A DNA stretch of 28,667 bases from a virus. Where the stretch lies: positions 1-28,667 of IMG/VR virus record IMGVR_UViG_3300008107_001297, one strand, 5' to 3'. Positions 20,094 to 28,667 of the stretch are shown piece after piece (positions within the stretch are counted from its first letter, which is position 1; the number at the start of each line of letters is the position of its first letter). Position numbers and translations under genes: made by a program. The notes beneath the pieces were generated by a model. The model did no database searches, was not told the origin of the DNA, and saw nothing but the letters and a program-made list of their open reading frames with translations.

Positions 20094-20753
20094 TTATATT
20101 GTTATAACTACATAAGTTACATATACATCTAATGTACTATCCCCACCTACAGGATCTCCACCAGTGGTAGTTATTATCAATGCTTCATTCCCTGTGAGAG
20201 CATTAGAAGCTCCACTGTTTATAGGAGCATCGAATGTACAAGCATCCGAAACAAATGCAAGAACACCATTTCTTGTAATAGAGGTGGGACTGGACGGACT
20301 AGTTATAAGCAAATCTGTCACTGTGCTATATGCAGATGTGACAAAGTTATAATTCATCACCACTGAAACAGGAATAATCACCTTACCAGCTCCTTGGGCA
20401 GGAACTAATGTTACAGGAACACTACCAAGTGTTAGTATTTGAGCTGAAGATAGAGACACCTTCACCTGTTTAACAGACATAGTACTGTCAACATAAGTTT
20501 TAACAGCATTTTGTGTAGGATAGAGGGTGTCTGATGTTCCTAAAGAAGTGTTTGTGGACTTATTAGCCACATTCTCAGGAGTGAATCCAAGAAGTGGTTC
20601 AAGGGTAGCAACCTTAGCATCAATGATTCCAATAACTTCCTCTAGGTCTGTTAAAGGGGCAATGTCCAAATTTGATAAATAGGGACCATCGTAAAGCACA
20701 CATACAGCATTTGTGTATGTAGCACATGTAGGGCAAATTGCAGCTGTTCTCAT
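20094..20753 (-). CDS. baseplate/fibre protein (219 aa)
   Basis: N-terminal Cys-containing start MRTAAICPTCATYTNAVCVL then YDGPYLSNLDIAPLTDLEEVIGIIDAK matches the type of start of the long fibre at 16843-18924 (C...C...CVFYQGG..., QKIDAK). Near residues 55-92 is GFTPENVANKSTNTSLG, TLYPTQNAVKTYVD, the same motif found at the C-terminus of the long fibre. The C-terminal ~130 residues are beta-type and lack enzyme motifs. It is the first gene after the giant protein and probably a structural connector of the fibre apparatus. Confidence 0.72.
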   Translation of the reverse strand: MRTAAICPTCATYTNAVCVLYDGPYLSNLDIAPLTDLEEVIGIIDAKVATLEPLLGFTPENVANKSTNTSLGTSDTLYPTQNAVKTYVDSTMSVKQVKVSLSSAQILTLGSVPVTLVPAQGAGKVIIPVSVVMNYNFVTSAYSTVTDLLITSPSSPTSITRNGVLAFVSDACTFDAPINSGASNALTGNEALIITTTGGDPVGGDSTLDVYVTYVVITI

Positions 20754-20822
20754 AATTGTAAAATTAATTAGTTTAAGGTTATGATCAATGTCTTAAGACA
20801 AAATATCTGACATAATATAGCG
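20754..20822 (-). other. 69-bp gap with a 12-bp perfect palindrome
   Basis: The gap between the giant protein's shifted tail and the 219-residue gene holds tgtcttaagaca at 20789-20800, a perfect inverted repeat without T-tract. It is not a convincing terminator; it could be an operator. No TAnnTTTG match is seen here. Confidence 0.35.
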
Positions 20823-21140
20823 TTACCTTCTATTACTTTCCTTTTGGATGGTAACATCGTGTTCTTTAGCAAAGTCAGAATCAAATATAGATAAGTAGGT
20901 GACAAGAGATTTTGTAAACGGAAATATCTTCATTGCATATTTTATGGGGTGGGCCTTTTCTACCACCTCATCATAAGACTTTGTAGGGTCTGACAAATCT
21001 AATCCTGTGGTTTCTAACCACATTGCTGTAAAGAATTTACCTATATCTTTTATAAGTCCAACAGCAGGAAATATAAAACCTAAAACGGTTCTTTGCAGCC
21101 TTGTCAGCATCATCATCTGGTCCCATAAAGCCCATGGCAA
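20823..21140 (-). pseudogene. frame-shifted C-terminal tail of the giant protein
   Basis: This frame overlaps the end of the giant gene and continues it. Where the main frame breaks into ...KNRFRFYISCCWTYKRYR and stops at 21037, the +1 frame reads VLGFIFPAVGLIKDIGKFFT and then about 70 structured residues (GLDLSDPTKSYDEVVEKAH, TKSLVTYLSIFDSDFAKEH) to the stop at 20823. The hydrophobic-then-charged content fits the preceding C-terminus better than an independent start at 21140, whose first codons (MPWALWDQMMMLTRLQR) are the giant's code out of frame. A one-base change in the AAAA run at 21082-21085 or a programmed shift would join them. Confidence 0.7.
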
Positions 21141-24100
21141 ATCCTGCCCCTATGAGAGACATGAGAATAGCAATTTCTCTCACCTGATTTTGAAGGTTTC
21201 TTCTTGTCATATCAACAAAATCAGCAAATTCCATATCCATCACTTCCCCTGTTTCTTGTTCATATTTGGTTTTATAAACCTCATACATTTCTCTGTAAGC
21301 CTCCATTCCTTTATCATTCAAAACCAACATGTTACTTAACCTACCTATCTTGGGAAGAAGAATTGAATTTAATACATATCCAAGAAGTCTAAGTCTACCT
21401 ATATCATATTTCTGACCTTCAACCTTACCATCTGCGTTAATTGTTACAGAAAAGTCATCACTCACCTTTCTAAATTCACCAAAACGAGTTTCTGTAAGTT
21501 TAGGAATCCAGTTTTTAAAAACCATCATACTCTTTGTCCAAACGTTCATTTGCATCTGGTTAATGTCTCCATCAGAAATACCTCCTGTTGCATTTCTAGC
21601 AATACGTCTAGTTAAACTTGTCAAACGCAAGATTTCTTCTTTATTATTCAAATCCAATCCTGGAATAACTAACTTCCCATTTTCCATTTTCTTTGTTTTA
21701 GATATGGATCTGGTTTTCTTTAACTCCTCCACTTCTCTTTCTATCTTCTCATTTGCTTCTCTAAATGCAGCTGCTGAATCCCCTCTATTTTTATATTTGC
21801 TTTTCACAAACTCTCTAATAGGGATAATCTTTCCATTCTCTACCATCATATTATCCAAGAGAGAAAGGAATATTGTTTTTTCTATCAGTTGTTCAGGCAT
21901 TCTCATGAACACCATAAGATCATCACTAAAGCTTCTTCTTGTACCAACAATCATCCCTGCTTTCTTCATCATTTCGTAGGAAGGATCATCTTTCATAGGC
22001 ATAAACACATCCACTAGTTCACGAAACATTTTTTTCTCTTCATTGCTGGAAATAGTTTGAGACAATAAAAATGCTTCATTTTTAGTGAATTCTGATCCTT
22101 TGAAATAATGTCCTGCTTGTGTAAGGGCTTGGATGTTACCACCAAACCAGTTTACAGCACCTGATATGAATTCAAAACCAAGAGTTTTAAGCTGGAATGC
22201 TCTGTTTGCAGCATCAATTGTTTTAATCATTGATGCAGGATTGTCATTAGGAGTTAAAACTTCTTTTCCTGCAATTTTATTTATAAGCTTTTTTAATTCA
22301 TTTACAGGTTTTCCAATGTTGAATGCTGCATCTTCATCAGACAGAGAATACTTTTGATCGTATAAAAGAGTTCTCATGAATGCATCAAAAAGAGCTGCAT
22401 TCTCCTTGTTCCCAGCCTCTTCAATAGGATCACCTGCTGCATCTCTAACAACATTCCCAATCTTATTTGTTCTAAGGTGTCCTTTAAATTCTTCTATATC
22501 TTTAATTATCTTCACCTGACCTTCCACCTCAGATAGGTATTTATACTTATTTACATGTTGTAAATACAATATCATGTTCTTAAATAAATCCTCACTCACT
22601 TCTGAATAATCATTCACTCCATTTTCTTTCTTACTAAAATCATGTGTGTAATATTTTGGAATAGAATGTTCAAGTTCACCAGTTAGTGTATTATACTTAC
22701 CATATCCAACATCATCTGGATGCATTGTTAAACTATCTTGAAAGTTCTTCATTATAGACAATGTTCCATCCCAAGCAAGTTCTTCAGCCATTCCTTTTCT
22801 AACAAACGGTAAGAATGTTCTGTACACCATGTTGCTAACATACCCTATTTCATGAGCTTTCTCATTAATCTTTGTAATAAAATCATAGAGCTCTAATAGT
22901 TCAGGATCAGCTTTAACAGCTAAATAGTCTTTTGAGAACCATTTGTCAAGAGGATATCTTTTTAAAATATAGTTTCCTGTAGACCATCCGTTAAAATCTG
23001 ATCTTTCAATATCCCATCTACGTTTTTCTTCTTTGATGAGCTTTTCTCTTAAATCTGGATCATTAGGGTGATTGTTCTCAATTCTTTTTATCCTTTGATT
23101 CATCACTTCATCAGCATCCTTCTTGTACTTCTCCATATCAATATTGTCTCTTAGCCACTGTTTGTTACCCCCTTCTTCAGCCATTGCATCTATCTTGTCA
23201 TAAAACTCTTTACTGTATTTATAAACAAGCTTGTTTACAAATCCACCTTTTTCATCTTTTTGATATATGGTTTTTACAAGATTTCTAAGATTACCACCTC
23301 TTTTAGCAAGTCTTTCTCTTATGTCCATTAACTTTTTCACCTCCTCAAAAGACTCAGCGTTTGCCAGTCCTTTTGCTCTGGTTGTAAGTTTGAAGAGAAG
23401 ATTAAGAGCTGCGTTTTGAAGTTCAGATATACCTCTAAATCTACTAAAGAATCCCTTAATCACCTTTCCAGCTTTGGTGAGTCCTGCTGTAAGATTTCTT
23501 TGACCAATGTGTTTATCTGCAAAATCAAGTCTTGCTGCCTTAATTGCTAGATTACTTTTGTATATAGATGATGTTTGAAATCTTAATCTGTTTAATGTCT
23601 CCTCTCTGTAATCAAGAAGTTCTTGTTCTTCTTTTGTTTTAGCATCTTTTCTCCATTCTGGGCTATATATAAGATCTTCAAGTTGTCTATCAATATTAAC
23701 AAACACATCAGAAATTTCTATATAATCAAGCATTTCTTCTGAGAAATCTGAAAGAGTGGTGTTGTCTACATCTACAGATGTAGCAGGTTTATCTTTGTAA
23801 ATAGCGTTGTAATCATTTACTATTCTGTTACCTCTTTGTTGTATTGTTTCAATGATATCAATTAAAGGAACTAAGTCTGTCTTACCTCTAGCTAAACGAA
23901 TGGCTTTTTGAAGAATAGAAAGTTCTTGTCTTTTCAACAAACGTTCTTCTTCACTTGTCACTTTTTCATCAGACAGTTTTGAAAGCACTGCTTCCAGATC
24001 TTTCAACACCTTGTCCAACACATTATTACCTGTAGATTCTGTTTTCTCTGAAACAGGAAGAAGTCTAAGGTCTTCAATTTTCTCAGGGTTTACAGATCCT

Positions 24101-27030
24101 ATTGCTATACCACTTAAATACTTTTCTGAATTAGGAGCTTTTGGATCTTTCTGCTTAATATCAAGAAGAATAGGAATAGCCCTTATTTTACCAAACTCTT
24201 TTATTCCATAGTTATCTCTAAGGATTTCCTTATATCTTCTGAGCTGAACATCATATGCTCCTTGTTTATACCAAGCAACATCCTCTCCCTGGTTTGTCAT
24301 AAACTTCCAGTCAAGAATATGAGCTTTACCAGAAGGTTCTATTGCAAGAAAGTCAATTGTACCAGCTTCTTTTTCTTTGCTGTCATATATAATTCTTTCT
24401 GAGAGAATTAGTGTGTCTTTAGGAAAAGTGTCAATTAGTTCAACATAATAGTTCTCTAACGTGTCATACATATCCTTAGACTCTAGTTTGAACTTTGTTG
24501 GAGGATCGTCTGGCTTCTCTTTCCTTGTACCATCTTCATTATAATATCTTCCATGTATTTCTTCCAAATCAGCATGTCCTGCTACACCAAACTTTCTCTT
24601 TAATTCGTTAAATGCTTTCTCTTGTTCTGTAAACTCTTTCTTTCCAAATATACCTCTATACCATGCTTTCACTCTGTCTGTCACCCTTTTAGCAATAACA
24701 TCCCATGTTCCAGCAGCATTCTTTATTCTATAATAATTGGTTGCTTCTTCAGAATCAGATAGTACAGGATCTACAGGCTTATCATCTACAACTTTTTCTA
24801 TACTGTTTTTTGTGTTATCTAGTTTGTTTAACACTTCCTGTTGTATATTTGAAACAGTTTGCAAGAATACACCATCTCCCTTAATCATTTTAACTGTTCC
24901 ACCCACATCTCCTTGCATAATCTTTTCAGCCACCTCTTCAAATATAGAAATGTTAGCTGCTTTGTATGTTTGTCTTATAGCACCCAAAACAGCATTCCAT
25001 GCTCTCTTCACCCAAGACTGATTCTCTTCCTGTGTGAGTTCTGGGAAATCTGTAGATCCCTCATTCTTGTTGATAATCACTTCTGCAATAAGCTTATCTA
25101 CAGCTTCTTTTTTTATTTTACGAATGTCTGGTTTACCATTAGGAAGTTGGTATTCTTTTCTTCCCTTATACGCTTCTAGAGTTTGTTTGTAGATTTTGAA
25201 TTTATCAATCTTACTTATCATCTCTGTGACAAGTTTGGGATTGGTTTGCTCAAGAATGGCTGTAGCCAAATGCACCATTTCTTCTGTAAGAGCAACATCT
25301 TCTTTTCCTGTAGCAATAGCAATCACCCCTTTAACTAAATCAGCCACACCATTTACAGACTTTGTGTCTACAGAAGGATTGGATTTTGCATAATCTGCAA
25401 GATCCTGGATGCTAATCCCCATCTTCTTAGCAGCTTCCTTCACCTTGTTTAAGGTTTCTTTAGAAGCTGTAGACATAGGCATTCCTTCTGTCTGTAACAA
25501 TACAGCCTGTTGATCTCTTTCTTTGGAGATAGTTATTTCATTCCATGTATTTCCATATTCATCTGTAACTTGTTTAGGATTGTATCCTTGTTTTTTAAGA
25601 ATATTAGTTATATCATTTTCATAAAATTTCGCAGTATTTAAAAGAGAAGGTTGATGTGAAGATATTCTTTCTTTACTTTCAACAATTAACTTTTTTAACT
25701 TTTCAGTAGGATTTTTATCATATTCTTCTTGTTGTTCTTGTAATACTTGACGATATTCTTTGTCAATTTCTTCCCATCTATCATCTTTTAAAGCTTTTTC
25801 AGCTTCACTATAAGTTTTAAATCTACCCACGCTTTCTATTTGTATAATAGTATCAAGTTTTGGAAATACTACTTTTTCATAACCTTTTTTAGCAGAATCT
25901 TGGATAATAGATTTAACAAAGAATGTCACCCAGTTGTTAGATTTGTTTAGAAGTTGGAGGAATTGATTACTTTTACCCCAAATCATAGCTTCCCTCTTTT
26001 TTACCATAAAAGCTATTTCATCATGCTTTTTTTTAGCTTCAATAAATTCTTCTTCTGTAATATCTTGCTTCCCTACAGTTAAACCCCTTTCATTAAGTAT
26101 ACTTTTAAATGGAATTTTACCAGAGCCATTATAAATTCTACCATCTATAGTAAATATTCTAGGGTTTTTACTAAATTCACTAAAGTTTCCAGTAAGTGAC
26201 TCTTTATCCCTACCCTTCTGAAACAAATCAGATTGTAGTTCTAGTATTCTACGAGTTTTAGTAGGAGTTTCTGCTTGTTTTTCTAATTCATCTAAACCTT
26301 CCATACTCATTTCATCTGAGTAGTAAGCCTCTTTTAATTTATCAGAATACTCTTTCTTTTTTTCAGAAACTTTATCATCACTTCTAAACCATCCTATACC
26401 TTGATCTGTAGCAAACTGAGCATGACCTTTAATATTAGGAGTGATGGCTGGTGTAGCTATTTCATTCTCTGTATAATTGGTTCCTCCTGGAACTGTTAGG
26501 TTAGAGTAATATTGAGTATTTGGAATACCTTGTTCATTTAACTCTTTTGCATATTTTTCAGCAGCTTCCTTTGTTTTAATTTCTCTTCTGTAAATATTAT
26601 CATCTTTATCTACAACATTCCACCACCCAAAAGAACTTTGTTCTGCAAAAAACTGTTTTGATTCTTTAGCCAAAGGATGGTCTGGTTTTCTTTTATCTTT
26701 AGCAATATTAATCTCAATAGTAAAGCTGTAATTAGCTAATATACTAGCAATCAATTCATTACGATCTGTTGTATTAAATGATTTGAGAAGTTCAAGTTGT
26801 TCTTTAGGAATAGCAAGATCAGCTTGCATCTTCTTCCAGAAAGCATCACCAGAGATTTTATTTTTAGCAACAGAAGCAAAAAACTGATCAGCCTTAGGAG
26901 ATTCTAATAAACTAGTGGCTTTTAACGTGTAGTTTACACCATCTACATTTATTTCAGCCAATAATGGATTACCACCCGTTCTCTCAAGAGCAGCTTTGAA
27001 TTCTGGGCTATTTGGATTTATACATGCCAT
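21037..27030 (-). CDS. giant polyvalent virion-type protein with PD-(D/E)XK nuclease domain (~1,997 aa)
   Basis: Start is placed at ATG 27030 (MACINPNSPEFKAALERTGG), one base after the upstream stop; the frame is open from 27090 but would overlap that gene by 59 bp. Residues about 190-270 hold LTVPGGTNYTENE... and ILELQSDLFQKGR (Gln266-Ser-Asp268), then AKKGYEKVVFPKLD; from memory this QSD-type domain is common in phage polyvalent proteins. A RecB/Cas4-like PD-(D/E)XK nuclease follows: GTIDFLAI with Asp893, HILDWKF with Asp907 and Lys909, and YDVQLRRY (926-933). The remainder is helical, with WTKSMMVFKNWIPKLTETRFGE near the C-terminus, a pattern I associate with very large proteins of Bacteroidota phages. 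It is probably packaged and ejected with the DNA. Its natural end is frameshifted (see 20823-21140). Confidence 0.8.
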   Translation of the reverse strand: MACINPNSPEFKAALERTGGNPLLAEINVDGVNYTLKATSLLESPKADQFFASVAKNKISGDAFWKKMQADLAIPKEQLELLKSFNTTDRNELIASILANYSFTIEINIAKDKRKPDHPLAKESKQFFAEQSSFGWWNVVDKDDNIYRREIKTKEAAEKYAKELNEQGIPNTQYYSNLTVPGGTNYTENEIATPAITPNIKGHAQFATDQGIGWFRSDDKVSEKKKEYSDKLKEAYYSDEMSMEGLDELEKQAETPTKTRRILELQSDLFQKGRDKESLTGNFSEFSKNPRIFTIDGRIYNGSGKIPFKSILNERGLTVGKQDITEEEFIEAKKKHDEIAFMVKKREAMIWGKSNQFLQLLNKSNNWVTFFVKSIIQDSAKKGYEKVVFPKLDTIIQIESVGRFKTYSEAEKALKDDRWEEIDKEYRQVLQEQQEEYDKNPTEKLKKLIVESKERISSHQPSLLNTAKFYENDITNILKKQGYNPKQVTDEYGNTWNEITISKERDQQAVLLQTEGMPMSTASKETLNKVKEAAKKMGISIQDLADYAKSNPSVDTKSVNGVADLVKGVIAIATGKEDVALTEEMVHLATAILEQTNPKLVTEMISKIDKFKIYKQTLEAYKGRKEYQLPNGKPDIRKIKKEAVDKLIAEVIINKNEGSTDFPELTQEENQSWVKRAWNAVLGAIRQTYKAANISIFEEVAEKIMQGDVGGTVKMIKGDGVFLQTVSNIQQEVLNKLDNTKNSIEKVVDDKPVDPVLSDSEEATNYYRIKNAAGTWDVIAKRVTDRVKAWYRGIFGKKEFTEQEKAFNELKRKFGVAGHADLEEIHGRYYNEDGTRKEKPDDPPTKFKLESKDMYDTLENYYVELIDTFPKDTLILSERIIYDSKEKEAGTIDFLAIEPSGKAHILDWKFMTNQGEDVAWYKQGAYDVQLRRYKEILRDNYGIKEFGKIRAIPILLDIKQKDPKAPNSEKYLSGIAIGSVNPEKIEDLRLLPVSEKTESTGNNVLDKVLKDLEAVLSKLSDEKVTSEEERLLKRQELSILQKAIRLARGKTDLVPLIDIIETIQQRGNRIVNDYNAIYKDKPATSVDVDNTTLSDFSEEMLDYIEISDVFVNIDRQLEDLIYSPEWRKDAKTKEEQELLDYREETLNRLRFQTSSIYKSNLAIKAARLDFADKHIGQRNLTAGLTKAGKVIKGFFSRFRGISELQNAALNLLFKLTTRAKGLANAESFEEVKKLMDIRERLAKRGGNLRNLVKTIYQKDEKGGFVNKLVYKYSKEFYDKIDAMAEEGGNKQWLRDNIDMEKYKKDADEVMNQRIKRIENNHPNDPDLREKLIKEEKRRWDIERSDFNGWSTGNYILKRYPLDKWFSKDYLAVKADPELLELYDFITKINEKAHEIGYVSNMVYRTFLPFVRKGMAEELAWDGTLSIMKNFQDSLTMHPDDVGYGKYNTLTGELEHSIPKYYTHDFSKKENGVNDYSEVSEDLFKNMILYLQHVNKYKYLSEVEGQVKIIKDIEEFKGHLRTNKIGNVVRDAAGDPIEEAGNKENAALFDAFMRTLLYDQKYSLSDEDAAFNIGKPVNELKKLINKIAGKEVLTPNDNPASMIKTIDAANRAFQLKTLGFEFISGAVNWFGGNIQALTQAGHYFKGSEFTKNEAFLLSQTISSNEEKKMFRELVDVFMPMKDDPSYEMMKKAGMIVGTRRSFSDDLMVFMRMPEQLIEKTIFLSLLDNMMVENGKIIPIREFVKSKYKNRGDSAAAFREANEKIEREVEELKKTRSISKTKKMENGKLVIPGLDLNNKEEILRLTSLTRRIARNATGGISDGDINQMQMNVWTKSMMVFKNWIPKLTETRFGEFRKVSDDFSVTINADGKVEGQKYDIGRLRLLGYVLNSILLPKIGRLSNMLVLNDKGMEAYREMYEVYKTKYEQETGEVMDMEFADFVDMTRRNLQNQVREIAILMSLIGAGFAMGFMGPDDDADKAAKNRFRFYISCCWTYKRYR

Positions 27031-27031
27031 A

Positions 27032-28667
27032 TTAATAACATTCTTTAAGTTTGTTGATTGTGGTTTGAGCATCTTTTTGAAGAGCCTCATTGATGTAGCT
27101 CTTAGCTTGCTCTTCTGTCATCTTGTGCTTAGAGGCAAAATTAGTGATTATTTCTTGCTTTCTTTCAGGAGTGAATTCTGTTAATGTGTCAAAACTTACA
27201 ACTTCTGCACCTTCAACACTAGTGGATGGTTGTGCAGGAGCTACAGGAGCAGCAGCTGGAGCTTGTTTAACAACACCTCTTGGGAAATAAGAAGCCACCA
27301 CATCATCACTCTTCTCAGAGGAAGACCTCTTATTGGTTGCATACCTTATACCATTAAATATGTATTGATCCTTATATTCCTTTTCCTCCACTTTAACAAA
27401 CCCGTTATCAATCTTTGAAGGAACAGCCAGAGAATAAAGCTCTTTTGCTCTAAAGCTATCTCCCCATGCATTGATCATTTTGTATACAAACTGAGTAACT
27501 ATCTTACCACCTTGTGTGTAAGATGTTGTGACAGGAGTTTCATCTATTGGATAATAAACCTTTTTGAAAAGTCCTTTCTTTATGAAAGAGAAATCTCCTT
27601 CAGATCTCATTTGACGTTTCTTTGCAGCAACACTCATTCCTGCTTTAAGCTCCTCATCTGTAAGAATACTAGCATCCATAACCTCCCACGAATATACAAC
27701 AAATTCAGAATTAGCTGCTCTAGAACGAGCGTTTAATTTTAACAAACTTGGTATTTTACCTTGATTTATTGCCTCATCTACTTTCTTTGTAGACCCCTTG
27801 TCAAACTTCATGTTGTTGTTGTAGACGGTTTTCCCAAACGCATTTGTTTTTGGAGGACGAGCAGACTCATGAGGAACAATATCATCATCTGACCAGTTGT
27901 TTCTTTCGAACACATTCAAATCATAGAAATCCATAAGTCTCACCTTACCAAGATTTTCCATTATAGATAATGTATCATTGTATTGTTTTACAAAATCTTC
28001 ATATGGAAGAAGGCTTGTGAAGGATATTTTAGATGTAGAAAGTCCAGATTGAAGAAGAGAAACTCCTACAATATTCTGGTAGACATCATATCTTCCAGAA
28101 GCTTTCAGGTATTCTCTAAGTTCTCTAAACCCTTCAATTATAAGGTTTTGGTCGTACACCTTGTTATCCTTGTTAGTTAACATCAGGTTATCAGGAGTGG
28201 CACCTAGTCTGTCAGATATCTCAGCGTTCAAAATACCCTTCTTACCAATAATCATGTTATTGTACATAGCATGATTTTTGTCTCTAGCTATCTCATCCTT
28301 GAAGTCTTTTATCATCTTCACCCCACTGTTCTCATCCAACATGAGTCTTTTTAAGAAGTTCACCTTTGGAACATCTGAGTTGTTCTGCATCACCCAGTCA
28401 AAGAAATCACTTACAGCTTTTCTAGCTACAGTGACAAACTCCTTGTCAGAAAGATTTGTGTAAGGTGTAAGCACCTTCTCCATAATATTTCTGATTACAG
28501 ACTGGTCAGATTTTAATATCTGAGCTATAGCGTTTCTGCTCTTGTTTCCATATTCACGTATATCTTCAACAAAAGAGTTTTTTAACACGTCAGAAGCTGA
28601 GGAAATTATTGTTTGTTTAGCCTTTGCGTAGTCTGATTCTTTTTTAAACAAAATATAAGGATCATTC
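27032..28667 (-). CDS. large unknown protein, 5' end outside window
   Basis: The frame is open to the very edge of the window: codons before TTG 28651 read NDPYI, so the TTG is not a real start and at least 544 residues are present. Recognisable textures: an N-terminal helical part (ASDVLKNSFVEDIREYGNK), a middle with YNNNMKFDKGSTKKVDEA and SFIKKGLFKKVYYPIDET, a beta region (TSYTQGGKIVTQFVYKMIN), an Ala/Pro linker (QAPAAAPVAPAQPS, residues ~463-476 of the 539-residue part) and a C-terminal helix-rich tail (EQAKSYINEALQKD). I recognise no enzyme family. It ends one base before the giant gene's ATG, so the two are a unit and may be packaged together. Confidence 0.75.
   Translation of the reverse strand, partial: NDPYILFKKESDYAKAKQTIISSASDVLKNSFVEDIREYGNKSRNAIAQILKSDQSVIRNIMEKVLTPYTNLSDKEFVTVARKAVSDFFDWVMQNNSDVPKVNFLKRLMLDENSGVKMIKDFKDEIARDKNHAMYNNMIIGKKGILNAEISDRLGATPDNLMLTNKDNKVYDQNLIIEGFRELREYLKASGRYDVYQNIVGVSLLQSGLSTSKISFTSLLPYEDFVKQYNDTLSIMENLGKVRLMDFYDLNVFERNNWSDDDIVPHESARPPKTNAFGKTVYNNNMKFDKGSTKKVDEAINQGKIPSLLKLNARSRAANSEFVVYSWEVMDASILTDEELKAGMSVAAKKRQMRSEGDFSFIKKGLFKKVYYPIDETPVTTSYTQGGKIVTQFVYKMINAWGDSFRAKELYSLAVPSKIDNGFVKVEEKEYKDQYIFNGIRYATNKRSSSEKSDDVVASYFPRGVVKQAPAAAPVAPAQPSTSVEGAEVVSFDTLTEFTPERKQEIITNFASKHKMTEEQAKSYINEALQKDAQTTINKLKECY

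Noticed and set aside
21037-21339. Plus-strand open frames opposite the giant gene
   Set aside because: They are shadows of the coding strand with no start context, and every other real gene is on the minus strand.
27030-27090. Start of the giant gene at ATG 27090
   Set aside because: It would overlap the upstream gene by 59 bp with a poor, basic leader (MRLFKKMLKPQ); ATG 27030 is one base after the upstream stop and begins a well-composed sequence.
27032-28651. TTG at 28651 as a true start for the edge gene
   Set aside because: The frame stays open to the window edge (NDPYI before it), so the gene simply continues outside the window.
1-28667. CRISPR array, tRNA or rRNA genes
   Set aside because: No regularly spaced repeats and no clover-leaf or rRNA-like sequence were noticed; nearly all of the window is protein coding.

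Overview
The window is almost certainly part of a tailed double-stranded DNA phage (or prophage) that infects a Bacteroidota host. Every supported gene lies on the minus strand, so transcription runs right to left. Genes are packed end to end, with gaps of a few bases or start/stop overlaps. The DNA is AT-rich. Upstream of starts there are A-rich stretches and almost no Shine-Dalgarno sequences. The few intergenic gaps hold matches to the Bacteroidota promoter pattern TTG-N19/20-TAnnTTTG. TAA, TAG and TGA all act as ordinary stops. A giant 'polyvalent' virion protein, modular tail-fibre proteins and poly-basic small proteins recall large Bacteroidota phages such as the crAss-like group. I cannot assign a family from the sequence alone.

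Layout in transcription order. (1) 28667-20823: two large proteins, probably virion-packaged. One is cut by the window edge. The other is about 2,000 residues with a QSD-type polyvalent domain and a PD-(D/E)XK nuclease domain, and its last ~90 codons lie in a shifted frame. (2) 20753-11933: tail fibre and baseplate genes, including a collagen-like segment, two beta-solenoid paralogues (one carrying an inserted discoidin-like domain), a membrane protein, and a predicted secreted metzincin lipoprotein with thrombospondin type-3 calcium repeats. (3) 11929-10249: lysis region with a membrane protein, a terminator-like hairpin in a possible leader, a coiled-coil/TM protein, a holin candidate and an Amidase_2 endolysin. 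(4) 10249-2673: secreted and structural accessory genes. These reuse two short N-terminal modules (KQIGW...NLLW and APKVGxWKEV), and include a glycosyltransferase, a Dps/ferritin-like protein and a GIY-YIG endonuclease gene inserted into one module-bearing gene. (5) 2615-1: an array of very basic small proteins that share KAQ[YW]G/GGKT-like motifs, interrupted by an endonuclease VII-type HNH gene flanked by a 19-bp direct repeat.

As a unit the region looks like the late (virion and lysis) half of the genome. Virion-packaged proteins come first, then host-recognition fibres and a matrix- or surface-acting protease, then lysis, then adaptor and basic proteins that may decorate the capsid or bind DNA. 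The least expected elements are two independent endonuclease insertions with readable boundaries, a 33-residue gene that is only the tail-fibre N-terminal module, the metalloprotease lipoprotein, a secreted protein with a T9SS-like tail, and the frameshifted end of the giant protein.
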